Source: Sulfurospirillum sp. UBA2217 (GTDB lineage Bacteria; Campylobacterota; Campylobacteria; Campylobacterales; Sulfurospirillaceae). Taken from it: a DNA stretch of 64,000 bases. The stretch spans positions 53,944-117,943 of the forward strand of contig DCUJ01000008.1 in NCBI GenBank assembly GCA_002328495.1, in the 5' to 3' direction. Of the stretch, positions 8,468-18,292 are shown one piece after another. Numbering within the stretch: the stretch's first letter is position 1; every line of letters starts with the position of its first letter. Below the pieces are notes generated by a model. It was not told the DNA's origin and ran no database searches. It worked only from the letters and a program-made list of their open reading frames with translations. The position numbers were made by a program, and so were the translations under genes.

Positions 8468-10915
8468 ATGCAGTACAGCCCTAAAGATATCGAGTACAAA
8501 TGGCAAACACACTGGGAAAACACGGGTGCGTTTGAACCAAAAAACAGTTTTGAATTGCCTAAAAAATATATTTTAAGTATGTTTCCCTACCCCAGTGGTC
8601 GTATTCACATGGGGCATGTGCGCAACTACACCATAGGCGATGCGATTGCAAGACACCACCGTAAAAACGGCTTTAACGTGCTTCACCCGATTGGTTGGGA
8701 CAGTTTTGGTATGCCTGCTGAAAATGCGGCGATTAAGCATGGGGTTCATCCTAAAAAGTGGACGTATGAAAATATTGATTATATGCGCAAAGAACTCTCC
8801 TCTCTTGGACTCTCTTTTTCAAAAACCAGAGAATTTGCCGCAAGCGATACCCTTTACACCAAACACGAACAACGTCTTTTTATTGAGATGTACAACAAAG
8901 GCTTGGTTTATCAAAAAAGTGCGACGCTTAATTGGTGTAACACCTGCCAAACCGTTTTAGCCAACGAACAAGTCGAAGAGGGCTGTTGTTGGAGGTGCGA
9001 TAATCCTGTAGAACAACGCCAACTCCCCGGCTATTACCTTAAAATTACGCAATACGCTCAAGAACTCTTAGATGATTGTGAAACCTTGAAAGAGGGTTGG
9101 CCCGCTCAAGTTTTAACCATGCAGGAAAATTGGATAGGCAGAAGTGAGGGTTTAGAGTTTTCTTTTGAGTTAAGCGCTGAATCCAAAGCAAAATTGGGTG
9201 GCAATTTTGAAAAATACATGGTGTTTACCACACGCCCTGATACCATTTATGGTGTGAGCTATTCAGCACTTGCCCCTGAGCATGGAATAGTTAAATACCT
9301 TATAGAACATAAACTCTTATGTGAAGATAAAATCGCACAGATTAAAAAAATGCAAAGTGTTGGCTCTCGTGAGCGAGCGCAAATGCCTAAAGAGGGTGTG
9401 TGTTTAGGGCTTGATGTCATTCACCCCCTCACAGGGCAAAATGTGCCGCTATGGGTAGCGAATTTTGTGTTGATTGAGTACGGTGGCGGTGCGGTTATGG
9501 CGGTTCCTGCGCATGATGAGCGTGACTTTGAATTTGCACAAAAATATCATTTACCGATTATTCAAAGCATTGCACATGAAACACCTTTTGATGGAAGCGT
9601 GGCGACAACAGAGTATGGCAAAACCATCAACTCAGGCGAATTTAGCGGCTTAGACTCTAAAAGTGCTCAAAAAGCGATTATTGCTCATTTTGAAGCGCAA
9701 GGTTTGGGTAAAAAAGTTGTTAATTATAAGTTGCGGGATTGGGGGATTAGCCGTCAGCGTTATTGGGGTGCTCCGATTCCTATGGTGCATTGTCCAAAAT
9801 GTGGTCTTGTGCCTGAAAAATTCGAAAATCTCCCCGTTGCATTGCCTGATGATGTCGAAATCAAAGGCGAGGGCAATCCTTTGGATAAACACCCCACATG
9901 GAAACACACCTCATGTCCTTGTTGTGGCGCAAATGCCTTGCGTGAAACCGACACGATGGATACGTTCTTTCAATCCAGTTGGTATTTTTTACGTTACACC
10001 TCAGACCCATCGTTTTGGGCAGATGTTCCGTTTGATAAGCAAAGTGCCAATTACTGGATGAATGTGGATCAGTACATTGGTGGGATTGAACATGCGATTT
10101 TACACCTTTTGTATTCTCGTTTTTTCACCAAGGTTTTAAGGGATTTGGGATACGTTACATGTAACGAACCCTTTGCCAATCTTTTGACGCAAGGCATGGT
10201 GCTCAAAGACGGCTCCAAGATGAGCAAATCCAAAGGCAATACGGTCGACCCCGATGCGATTATCAAAGAGTTCGGTGCCGATACAGCGCGTCTGTTTATC
10301 CTCTTTGCAGCGCCTCCACAAAAAGAGTTGGAGTGGAATGATAGTGCAGTCGATGGAGCGTTTCGTTTCTTAAAACGTTTGGCACAAAAGAGTGAAAATG
10401 CCTTTACATGTAAAGAAATTCCTGTTATCAACCATGACGCACTCTCCAAAGAGTCGAAATACGCACGTAAAAAAGTGTATGAGGCTTTGAAAAAATCAAA
10501 CGAGGTTTTTAAAGGCGGCTATGCCTTTAATACCTTGATTGCCGCATGTATGGAAGCACTCAATGCCTTATGTGACCAAGAGGACAAGGCGGTGTGGAGT
10601 GAGGGGTATTTTATTTTATTGAACCTTTTAGAACCGATTGTGCCCCATTTGGCGTGGGAGATGAGCGAAGCACTTTTCAAACGTGCCAATTTTGCGCCCA
10701 TAGCACTCAAAGAAGAGGTGATGGTGAGTGATACGATGATTTTGGCGGTCACCATCAACGGTAAAAAACGCTCAGAAATTGAAGTGCCAACGACCATTGG
10801 GAAAGATGAGGCTTTGCTTCTTGGAAAACAAAGTGCTGCAAAATGGCTTGAAGGAAGTGAGCTTTTAAAAGAAATTTATGTACCTAATAAATTGATTAAT
10901 TTGGTGGTAAAATAA
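8468..10915 (+). CDS. leuS: Leucyl-tRNA synthetase
   Basis: Class I synthetase that charges tRNA-Leu. HIGH-type signature PYPSGRIHMGHVRNYT is near the N-terminus, the CP1 editing domain has TTRPDTIYGVSY, and the KMSKS loop is KMSKSKGNTVDPD. Cysteine pairs (CPKC, CPCC) around bases 9790-9930 suggest a zinc-binding insertion. At 815 residues it is family length. A GGAG-type ribosome site precedes the ATG. It shares the operon with secF and lptE. Two TTACATGTAA copies (10155, 10404) are read as V-T-C-N and F-T-C-K. Confidence 0.97.
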   Translation: MQYSPKDIEYKWQTHWENTGAFEPKNSFELPKKYILSMFPYPSGRIHMGHVRNYTIGDAIARHHRKNGFNVLHPIGWDSFGMPAENAAIKHGVHPKKWTYENIDYMRKELSSLGLSFSKTREFAASDTLYTKHEQRLFIEMYNKGLVYQKSATLNWCNTCQTVLANEQVEEGCCWRCDNPVEQRQLPGYYLKITQYAQELLDDCETLKEGWPAQVLTMQENWIGRSEGLEFSFELSAESKAKLGGNFEKYMVFTTRPDTIYGVSYSALAPEHGIVKYLIEHKLLCEDKIAQIKKMQSVGSRERAQMPKEGVCLGLDVIHPLTGQNVPLWVANFVLIEYGGGAVMAVPAHDERDFEFAQKYHLPIIQSIAHETPFDGSVATTEYGKTINSGEFSGLDSKSAQKAIIAHFEAQGLGKKVVNYKLRDWGISRQRYWGAPIPMVHCPKCGLVPEKFENLPVALPDDVEIKGEGNPLDKHPTWKHTSCPCCGANALRETDTMDTFFQSSWYFLRYTSDPSFWADVPFDKQSANYWMNVDQYIGGIEHAILHLLYSRFFTKVLRDLGYVTCNEPFANLLTQGMVLKDGSKMSKSKGNTVDPDAIIKEFGADTARLFILFAAPPQKELEWNDSAVDGAFRFLKRLAQKSENAFTCKEIPVINHDALSKESKYARKKVYEALKKSNEVFKGGYAFNTLIAACMEALNALCDQEDKAVWSEGYFILLNLLEPIVPHLAWEMSEALFKRANFAPIALKEEVMVSDTMILAVTINGKKRSEIEVPTTIGKDEALLLGKQSAAKWLEGSELLKEIYVPNKLINLVVK

Positions 10916-10916
10916 G

Positions 10917-11435
10917 ATGAAACAGATATTTTTGTGGGTATGTGCATGTTTTTTACTGATAGGATGTGGGTATAAACCAACAACATATTATGCAAAGCAA
11001 GCATTGGGGGATAGTATTTATGCTGAAGTCACCATTTCAAGGAAAGACCCACAAAATACTGTTTTAATTAAAGACAGTGTCAATGAAGCGATTGTGAGCC
11101 GTTTTGGTGCCAAGATTGCACCTAAAGAAAAAGCAGAATCGCTCTTACATGTAAGCATAGCAGGTATTACTTTTTCACCCACAGTTTACGATGCCAATGG
11201 TTATGTTATTGCGTATAAAGCACGGGTAACGCTCACGACAAAGTATAAAAGAGGCAGTGAAAAAGAACAGGTGATGAAAACTTCTGGAGAGTATGACTTC
11301 TCGATTGAATCCAACAGTGTTATCTCAGATGCCAAACGTTTTGAAGCTATTCGTTACGCAGCGAGTGATGCTTTAGATGAATTTGTCTCTAAAATTGCTA
11401 TACAAGGACTCTATCATGGCAACAACCATCAATGA
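10917..11435 (+). CDS. lptE: LPS-assembly lipoprotein LptE-like
   Basis: A 172-residue predicted outer-membrane lipoprotein that would plug the LptD translocon for lipopolysaccharide. A signal peptide ends in the lipobox LLIGC (Cys17), then GYKPTTYY, typical of epsilonproteobacterial LptE. The rest is a mixed alpha/beta domain without obvious enzyme motifs. It begins one base after the leuS stop, an arrangement common for leuS-lptE in proteobacteria, which supports the call because sequence conservation is low. The 3' end overlaps the start of the diguanylate cyclase gene by 20 bases. TTACATGTAA at 11145 is read L-H-V-S. Confidence 0.85.
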   Translation: MKQIFLWVCACFLLIGCGYKPTTYYAKQALGDSIYAEVTISRKDPQNTVLIKDSVNEAIVSRFGAKIAPKEKAESLLHVSIAGITFSPTVYDANGYVIAYKARVTLTTKYKRGSEKEQVMKTSGEYDFSIESNSVISDAKRFEAIRYAASDALDEFVSKIAIQGLYHGNNHQ

Positions 11436-12960
11436 AATTATTCGCGATTCTTTGGAGCTGATTAAAGCAGAACACCTTAATTTAACACCCGATAATTATT
11501 CAAAAATATTTTGCAAGGTGGCAAAACAAAAAGGTGTGATTGTTGAAGATTGTCAAAAAGTTGACAAGTACATTAAAAAACTCGATACTTCTTTGGTGAA
11601 CGATTTAAAACGCTTTAATGTCACATCGGTGGATGAACTACTCTCCTTTTGTGTGGCAAAGCTCAATCGTTCCAATGAAGGTGATGCAACCAAAATGATC
11701 AATGCGTTGGTCACACTTTCAAAACGCGTGTTACAAGCTATCTCATTGCTTCACGATTCCAAAGCTACCAATCTTGCCAATGCCTCGTTGGAACGACTTG
11801 ATTTTCATCAAAATGTTCAGTCCATTGAATTGGTAAAAGAAAAATGGTTTGATTTTATCTCCAATTATGATGACAGTTATCTTAAAAAACTGGACTCTTT
11901 TGGTCATGTCACCAAAGATGATCTTGAAGCTATGGTTCGCGATATTCTCAAAATGCTTAACAAAGACAATGGAAACGAGGTTTATGCCATACTGGCTCCT
12001 TTAATCATCGCCTCATTGGTTCCCTCTATTGCTTCTGGAATGAACGATGAACTAGCAAAGATTAGTCATGAATTGCGCCAATCACCCGAATCTTTAGGTT
12101 CACAAGGGCTTCAAAAAGAGATTAAACAATTTATTGCAAAGCGTATTGAGCTTGATAAGGCAGAAGTACAAAAAAAAGTCTCTGCTTTGGATAAAATTTT
12201 AGATGAAATCAACACAAAAATTATTGATTTAATCAACAGCAGTAACTTAAGCCATGAACAAGTCAAAGTGATTAAAGCGGATTTACAAAACATCAATCTT
12301 TCTCAAGACAGTTTTGAGAGTGTTCAAGTGAAGCTTTTACATATTGCCTCTTCGCTAGAGAACGAGACAAAATCTTTAAGTGAAAAAATGATAAGCAATC
12401 AAGAAACGATTGGTAAGTTACAAAGTAGAATTACCAAACTCGAATCTGCTCTTTTGGTAGCGAAACAAGAGGTCAAAGAAGATTACTTAACCCATGTGGC
12501 AACAAAGCGAGCACTTTCGGATGAATTAGGGCGCGTCGAAGATGCTTTCAGTCGTTACAAAGTAGACTACACCCTTTGTTTTATTGATATTGACCATTTT
12601 AAAATGGTCAATGATACCTATGGGCATGAAGCAGGCGATGTCATTCTCTCTACGGTTGGGAAAATTTTGCGAAAATATGTTCGTCAGGTTGATTTTGTAG
12701 GGCGTTACGGTGGTGAAGAATTCTTGATTATTTTACCCAGCGTTGAATTGGCTCAAGGCGTGGCATTTGCGGGAAAAATTCGCTCAATCGTAGAGCAATT
12801 TAAATTTTTATACAAAAATGAACGTATTAATATCACGGTCAGTTGCGGTGTGGCACAGCGCTCTTTAAACGCTTCAAGTGAAGAGACGCTCAATGCGGCA
12901 GATACCCTTTTGTATAAAGCTAAAGAGATGGGTCGTAACAGGGTTATGCCTCACGTCTGA
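11416..12960 (+). CDS. GGDEF-domain diguanylate cyclase
   Basis: Predicted to make cyclic-di-GMP from two GTP. The C-terminal GGDEF domain (about residues 350-510) carries the active signature GGEEF (432-436) and an upstream RxxD product-inhibition site, RQVD (about 423-426). The roughly 340 residues before it are soluble, helical and partly coiled-coil, with no membrane segment; this sensory part is not recognised. The ATG at 11416 (CAAGGA ribosome site) is preferred over one at 11377 inside lptE. Its stop shares a base with the folC start. Activity is inferred from intact motifs. Confidence 0.9.
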   Translation: MATTINEIIRDSLELIKAEHLNLTPDNYSKIFCKVAKQKGVIVEDCQKVDKYIKKLDTSLVNDLKRFNVTSVDELLSFCVAKLNRSNEGDATKMINALVTLSKRVLQAISLLHDSKATNLANASLERLDFHQNVQSIELVKEKWFDFISNYDDSYLKKLDSFGHVTKDDLEAMVRDILKMLNKDNGNEVYAILAPLIIASLVPSIASGMNDELAKISHELRQSPESLGSQGLQKEIKQFIAKRIELDKAEVQKKVSALDKILDEINTKIIDLINSSNLSHEQVKVIKADLQNINLSQDSFESVQVKLLHIASSLENETKSLSEKMISNQETIGKLQSRITKLESALLVAKQEVKEDYLTHVATKRALSDELGRVEDAFSRYKVDYTLCFIDIDHFKMVNDTYGHEAGDVILSTVGKILRKYVRQVDFVGRYGGEEFLIILPSVELAQGVAFAGKIRSIVEQFKFLYKNERINITVSCGVAQRSLNASSEETLNAADTLLYKAKEMGRNRVMPHV

Positions 12961-14114
12961 TGTCTTTGCATACTTTTTTAAGAGAAAAACCACTTTTTTA
13001 CGATGTGATTGACTATGCGCGTATGCCTAAAGTGTATGCGCGCATTGCTCCTTTTTTTAAACACCCCAAAATTATTCACATTGTTGGTACCAATGGCAAG
13101 GGGACAACGGGGCGATTTTTAGCCCATATGCTTCGTTCAATAGGCTTACATGTAGGGCATTATACGTCCCCACATATTATTCATTTTAATGAGCGTATTT
13201 GGATCGATGGAAGTGATGTGAGTGATGCAATGTTAGAAGAAGCACACACGCAGTTATTGGCACTTTTGAGCGATGAGGAAGCGTTGTCACTCTCCTATTT
13301 TGAGTATACGACGCTTTTGGCAATGGTTATTTTGAGTGAAATATGCGATTATGTTGTGTTAGAAGCAGGTCTTGGTGGAGAGTTTGATGCAACCAATGTT
13401 TTTCCAAAAATTCTCTCCATTATCACACCTATCGGGTATGACCATCAAGCTTTTTTAGGCGACACCCTTGAGGCAATTAGCACGACTAAACTCAATAGTA
13501 TTGCCACAGACTTTGTTCTTGCTAGACAATATGAAACCTGTGTACACGCCTTTGCAAAAGCCAAAGCAGAGGCGTTACATGTAAGAATGCTTGACGTAGA
13601 AATAGCATTAAAAGAGGAAGATGCTTTAGCCATCGCTGTATACGCCAAACATAAAAGTTATGCGCCATATTTGCACGATAATTTGCGCACCGCAGTTGCG
13701 GCATTAACCTTTCTTGGGTATGATATAAATTTAGAGTGCATGGAGACGATGACATTAAAAGGACGGTATGAGCTTTTTTTGCCTAATGTGCGTTTAGATG
13801 TGGGGCACAATCCTATGGCAGCTCTTGCTTTACGTGAAGCCGTAGGTGCAAAAAAAGTGATTTTAGTCTATAATAGTTATGTAGATAAGGATGTTGCTTT
13901 GATTTTGGAGTGTTTAAAGCCCATCATTGAAGTGCTTGAAATTATTCCCATTGAAAGTTCTCGTGCGATTGAACACACTTCTTTAATAGGTATCGCAAAA
14001 TCATTAGGGCTTGAAAGCCGTGCATTTGAGAGAATTGATTCGGCAAAAGAGTATGTGGTTTTTGGCTCATTCTCGGTGGTTGAAGCATTTATGAAAGGAC
14101 AACGTGAAAGATAA
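12960..14114 (+). CDS. folC: Bifunctional folylpolyglutamate/dihydrofolate synthase
   Basis: Mur-ligase-family enzyme that joins glutamate to dihydropteroate and extends folate polyglutamates. The P-loop is IVGTNGKGTTG (about residues 41-51), followed by GHYTSPHIIHFNERI and the conserved YDHQAFLGDTLEAI. At 384 residues it is somewhat shorter than the E. coli enzyme, as usual in this phylum. It overlaps the neighbouring genes at both ends, so it is translated within the operon. An imperfect TTACATGTAG (13146) and an exact TTACATGTAA (13575) lie within. Confidence 0.92.
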   Translation: MSLHTFLREKPLFYDVIDYARMPKVYARIAPFFKHPKIIHIVGTNGKGTTGRFLAHMLRSIGLHVGHYTSPHIIHFNERIWIDGSDVSDAMLEEAHTQLLALLSDEEALSLSYFEYTTLLAMVILSEICDYVVLEAGLGGEFDATNVFPKILSIITPIGYDHQAFLGDTLEAISTTKLNSIATDFVLARQYETCVHAFAKAKAEALHVRMLDVEIALKEEDALAIAVYAKHKSYAPYLHDNLRTAVAALTFLGYDINLECMETMTLKGRYELFLPNVRLDVGHNPMAALALREAVGAKKVILVYNSYVDKDVALILECLKPIIEVLEIIPIESSRAIEHTSLIGIAKSLGLESRAFERIDSAKEYVVFGSFSVVEAFMKGQRER

Positions 14115-15021
14115 ATTTACTGTCACTATTTCAGACATTCATGGCTCAAAACATTATCTCTTGCATCAACTGATTAAAAAGTTTTTGCTCTATTTTACTC
14201 TATTTGTGGCATTGGTCATTTTGGTGGGGAGCTTTTTGATTCTCTTTTTGTTTAAAGAAGTCTCCAGTTTGGAAGAGAAAAAAGAGGTAATTATCCAAGA
14301 ACGGAATGTGTTGATATCACAAAATGAAGAGTTGCAGGCTAATATTGCTCAAAAAGCGCAAGAGTATGAAGATTTACACGAAAAAGTCAGTAATATTGAA
14401 GAGATGGTTGGCATTAAGGTCAGTGAAGAAGAGAATATTGATGTAAGACTCGAAGACATCGATATCATTATTACGCAACAAAAGACTTTTTTCGATAATA
14501 TTCCTAATGGCGATGTGATGGCGTATTCGGAAATTTCTTCCAAATTTGGATGGCGTATAAACCCTGTGTTAAAGCGTAAAGAATTTCACACGGGTGTGGA
14601 TCTAAGAGCAAACATTGGAACGCCTATTTTAGCACCTGCTGATGGGGTTGTTCGTTATACTGAGTACAATAAAAACAGTGGGTACGGCAACGTTGTCTCC
14701 GTGGGACATAATTACGGATTTGAAACGTATTACGCGCATTTGCAAAACAGACCAGCCGTAAAAGAGGGACAGTTTGTTAGAAAAGGGGATTTGATAGCCT
14801 ATGCGGGCAATACGGGGATGTCAACAGGACCACATTTGCATTATGAAGTACGATTTATTGGACGAACCCTTGATCCTGAACCATTTTTGCACTGGAGAGG
14901 GTCAAATTTTATCGAAATATTTAAAAAGGAGAAACGAGTCACATGGGAATCTTTGATAAAGCTGATCAACGCACAGTATCCACTTCCGAAACCACCATCA
15001 TTGCTAGTGGAGCCAAAGTAG
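14104..15021 (+). CDS. M23-family peptidoglycan endopeptidase with membrane anchor (cell-shape type)
   Basis: Predicted zinc endopeptidase trimming peptidoglycan cross-links in the periplasm. There is one transmembrane segment (about residues 27-50), then a coiled coil (about 52-115), then a LytM/M23 domain with the metal ligands H162-x3-D166 (HTGVD) and H-L-H (244-246). It starts at a GTG inside the folC end. The following gene is a bactofilin overlapping by 79 bases, the same pairing as csd1-ccmA of Helicobacter pylori, where both set helical cell shape; this supports a shape role here. Whether it matches Csd1 or Csd2 is not decided. Confidence 0.88.
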   Translation: MKDKFTVTISDIHGSKHYLLHQLIKKFLLYFTLFVALVILVGSFLILFLFKEVSSLEEKKEVIIQERNVLISQNEELQANIAQKAQEYEDLHEKVSNIEEMVGIKVSEEENIDVRLEDIDIIITQQKTFFDNIPNGDVMAYSEISSKFGWRINPVLKRKEFHTGVDLRANIGTPILAPADGVVRYTEYNKNSGYGNVVSVGHNYGFETYYAHLQNRPAVKEGQFVRKGDLIAYAGNTGMSTGPHLHYEVRFIGRTLDPEPFLHWRGSNFIEIFKKEKRVTWESLIKLINAQYPLPKPPSLLVEPK

Positions 15022-15323
15022 AGGGTGTTTTTAATTGCGAAACACGCCTTCATATTGATGGTGAGATTATTGGTAAAATCGTCTCTGATAGCATTGTGAC
15101 TATCGGAAAACAAGGACGGGTAAGTGGCGAGATTCATGCCAGCCGTTTGATGGTCAATGGTTTATTTGAGGGCAATGCCAATTGTGATAATGTCGAAGTC
15201 TTAGAGGGTGGGCGGTTCATCGGTAAAGTGGTCTCGAAAGAGCTAGTGATTGAAGCTAGGGCGATTTTTGAGGGTGAAAGCAAAATTAAGACCGATACAC
15301 AGATGATAACATTTGAGAATTAA
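14943..15323 (+). CDS. Bactofilin (CcmA-like cytoskeletal protein)
   Basis: A 126-residue polymer-forming protein. The core is the bactofilin beta-helix repeat region (about residues 20-110: GVFNCETRLHIDGEIIGKI, SGEIHASRLMVNGLFEGN and similar rungs) between short flexible ends. It begins 79 bases before the end of the M23 gene in a different frame and ends sharing a base with mfd. In H. pylori the homologue CcmA positions M23 peptidases for helical shape; the same role is likely. Family assignment is firm. Confidence 0.93.
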   Translation: MGIFDKADQRTVSTSETTIIASGAKVEGVFNCETRLHIDGEIIGKIVSDSIVTIGKQGRVSGEIHASRLMVNGLFEGNANCDNVEVLEGGRFIGKVVSKELVIEARAIFEGESKIKTDTQMITFEN

Positions 15324-18292
15324 TGTCCCAAGCCTCCTGTTACGAATTTTTTAAAACCAAAAATTGGTGTGAGTTACTTGGTGTTAAAGATGACAAGGAG
15401 GCAGAACACGCGTCGCATGTTCTCTCCTTTTTAGGGAAAAAACAGTATGTTTTGCCCGATTTTAGAGCCAGCATTGGGGATGATTTACGTTCATTTCAGG
15501 AAGAATTGGTTGAGCTTTTAGCCACACTTCATGCCTATTATGCAGATGCAAGTAGTAAGAAAATTTTAATTGCACCGCTTCGAACACTCTTAACACCCCT
15601 TCCTTCCAAAACCCTTTTTCAATCCTTTGAACTCTCTTTTGGCGACAGGATTCATCTGCCTACGTTTAAAGCACAGATGTTTTATTGGGGCTATCAAGCC
15701 GTCGATGTGGTGCAAGGTAGGGGTGAAATTTCTGTTCGTGGCGATATTCTTGATATTTTTCCTCCCAATCATGACCAAGCATTGCGCATCAGTTTGTTTG
15801 ACGATGAGGTTGAAAGTATCCGCACTTTTTCCTGCCAAAGTCAAAAAAGTGCGAAAGAAGAACTAGAAAGTGTCACCCTTTTCCCCGCGTTGTTTGCCTT
15901 GACTGAGGCGCAATATGAGCATGTTGAGCGTACGAGCTTGCATCTTAAAAGCGACAGTTTTAGTAAAGACATTCACTCCTTGGGACTGTGGTCTTTAGGC
16001 GAATTGGCTCACACATACCATGAGACATTTAAGATTTTTTTAACACCTGAAGCGCTGAATGAACGAGAAGAGATGGTGGCGATAGACCCTTCCCTTGGAG
16101 CTATTTTAGACGCTTTACCCAACCTTCCAGAAGCCACATACTTTAAAGAGATTCATCCTAGCAATATTAAAACGTTTTTAGAATTGCATCATGCTAAAAA
16201 ATTAACCCTTTTAGCTAAAAATGATATTTTAGTGCGCATGGCAGAGCTTGACCCCTTACATGTAAAGTTTATTCACAGTGATGCTATTGTCAATGTGATG
16301 AGTCAAGATGAAATTATTCTCTCTTTAAATCAACCGATTCAAAAGCGGAAGCGGCGAACGGTGAGCATTGTGCTAGATGAGCTTAAGAGTGGTGATTATG
16401 TGGTGCATGAAAATTACGGAATTGGTATTTTTAAAGGCTTGATGAATACCACCGTTTTAGGTGCCACCAAAGATTTTGTGGTGATTGAGTATTTGGGTGA
16501 TGATAGACTTCTTCTCCCTGTTGAAAATTTACATGTGATTGACCGCTACATTGGTGAGAGCGGTACGATGGTGGGTGTTGACAGGCTTGGAAAGGGAAGT
16601 TTTCAAAAGCTTAAAGCCAAAACCAAAGAGCGTTTACTCGAAATTGCTAGTGAAATCGTCGATATGGCAGCCAAACGCGAGATGATTGAAGCCCTTAAAA
16701 TTGAAGCCAATAGACACGAAATGGTACGTTTTGAAATGGACGCGGGATTTATCTACACCGAGGATCAAAGACGTGTGGTGGGTGAAATCTTGGAAGATTT
16801 TAGAAGCGGTCGTATGATGGACAGGCTACTCAGTGGTGATGTGGGCTTTGGAAAAACAGAAGTGGCGATGAATGCCATCTTTGCTACCGTTCAAAGCGGT
16901 TTTCAAGCCCTTTTGATAGCACCCACCACCCTTTTATGTTCCCAACACTACAAAAGCCTCCAAGCTCGATTTTCAAAGTATAACATCCGAGTAGCTCAAC
17001 TTGATCGCTTTACCACAGCGGCACAAAAGCAAATCCTTTTAAAAGAGCTTAAAAGCGGAGTATTGCAGGTGTGTGTGGGAACGCATTCGCTTTTTGATGT
17101 GGAGCTTTTCAATCCAGCCCTTGTGGTGGTGGATGAGGAACATAAATTTGGCGTAAAGCAAAAAGAAAAACTTAAAAGTTTGTGTGAAAACCTTCATATT
17201 CTCTCCATGAGTGCCACACCCATTCCTCGAAGCCTCAATATGGCACTAAGTTCCATCAAACAGTACTCTCAGCTTCTCACCCCTCCAAACGAGCGCGAAG
17301 ATGTACGTACCTTTGTGAAAGAGTACGACGATAAAGTCATCAAAGAGGCGATTTTACGTGAAACCAGACGAGGTGGACAGCTGTTCTTTGTACACAACCG
17401 CATTGCCACCATTGAAGCTAAACGTCAAGAATTGATGAAGCTTTTACCGCATCTTCGTATCTTGGTACTTCATTCAGAAGTTGCTGCTACTGTGACCGAA
17501 AAAGAGATGTTGCGTTTTGAGGAAAAAGAGTATGATGTGCTTTTAAGTACTTCTATTATCGAATCGGGTATTCATATCCCTAATGTCAATACCATCATTA
17601 TTGATGCGGCGGATCACTTTGGGATGGCGGATTTGCATCAGTTGCGTGGGCGTGTAGGGCGTTCAAGGAGGCAAGGGTATTGTTACTTTTTGGTCAAAGA
17701 TAAAGAAGAACTTTCGGAGTCTGCCAAAAAACGTCTCATTGCCTTGGAGTCCAACTCTTATCTTGGAAGTGGTTCAATTTTGGCGTACCACGACCTTGAA
17801 ATCAGAGGGGGTGGAAATTTGGTGGGAGAAGCACAAAGTGGGCATCTTAAAAACATAGGATATGCACTCTATTTGCGTATGCTTGAAGATGCGATTAATT
17901 CACTTACGGGCAAGGCCCCTGTGGCTTCTAAAGAGGTAGATATTAAGCTCTCCATTTCGGCGTTTATCAATGAAAACTACATCGCGGAAGAGCGTGTACG
18001 TTTAGAGCTATACCGAAGGCTGAGCCGTTGTGGAAGTGTGCATGAAGTGTTAGAAATCGAAGAAGAGATGGTCGACCGTTTTGGAAAACTCGATGTCACC
18101 ACCAAGCAATTTTTAGAACTCATAGAGATTAAGATTTTAGCCACGCTGAAGGGTATTATCTTCATTTCAAATTATGGTCAAAACATTACATGTAAAGATG
18201 TATTGGAGAAAAAAGTGCTGCTTCAATCACGCAGTCGTGATGATGACGATATTATCGCAGCGGTGTTAGCACATTTAAGGAAAAAAGCATGA
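15323..18292 (+). CDS. mfd: Transcription-repair coupling factor
   Basis: Removes RNA polymerase stalled at lesions and recruits UvrA, feeding the UvrABC pathway (uvrB lies at 26.9-28.9 kb). Domains in order: a UvrB-like N-terminal region (RGDILDIFPPNHD), the polymerase-interacting domain (KSGDYVVHENYGIG, about residues 355-370), and a RecG-like motor with Walker A GDVGFGKT (505-512), DEEH (604-607) and LRGRVGRSRRQGYCYF; a TRCF C-terminal domain follows. At 989 residues it is slightly shorter than E. coli Mfd, as in Campylobacter. TTACATGTAA occurs at 16256 and 18186. Confidence 0.96.
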   Translation: MSQASCYEFFKTKNWCELLGVKDDKEAEHASHVLSFLGKKQYVLPDFRASIGDDLRSFQEELVELLATLHAYYADASSKKILIAPLRTLLTPLPSKTLFQSFELSFGDRIHLPTFKAQMFYWGYQAVDVVQGRGEISVRGDILDIFPPNHDQALRISLFDDEVESIRTFSCQSQKSAKEELESVTLFPALFALTEAQYEHVERTSLHLKSDSFSKDIHSLGLWSLGELAHTYHETFKIFLTPEALNEREEMVAIDPSLGAILDALPNLPEATYFKEIHPSNIKTFLELHHAKKLTLLAKNDILVRMAELDPLHVKFIHSDAIVNVMSQDEIILSLNQPIQKRKRRTVSIVLDELKSGDYVVHENYGIGIFKGLMNTTVLGATKDFVVIEYLGDDRLLLPVENLHVIDRYIGESGTMVGVDRLGKGSFQKLKAKTKERLLEIASEIVDMAAKREMIEALKIEANRHEMVRFEMDAGFIYTEDQRRVVGEILEDFRSGRMMDRLLSGDVGFGKTEVAMNAIFATVQSGFQALLIAPTTLLCSQHYKSLQARFSKYNIRVAQLDRFTTAAQKQILLKELKSGVLQVCVGTHSLFDVELFNPALVVVDEEHKFGVKQKEKLKSLCENLHILSMSATPIPRSLNMALSSIKQYSQLLTPPNEREDVRTFVKEYDDKVIKEAILRETRRGGQLFFVHNRIATIEAKRQELMKLLPHLRILVLHSEVAATVTEKEMLRFEEKEYDVLLSTSIIESGIHIPNVNTIIIDAADHFGMADLHQLRGRVGRSRRQGYCYFLVKDKEELSESAKKRLIALESNSYLGSGSILAYHDLEIRGGGNLVGEAQSGHLKNIGYALYLRMLEDAINSLTGKAPVASKEVDIKLSISAFINENYIAEERVRLELYRRLSRCGSVHEVLEIEEEMVDRFGKLDVTTKQFLELIEIKILATLKGIIFISNYGQNITCKDVLEKKVLLQSRSRDDDDIIAAVLAHLRKKA

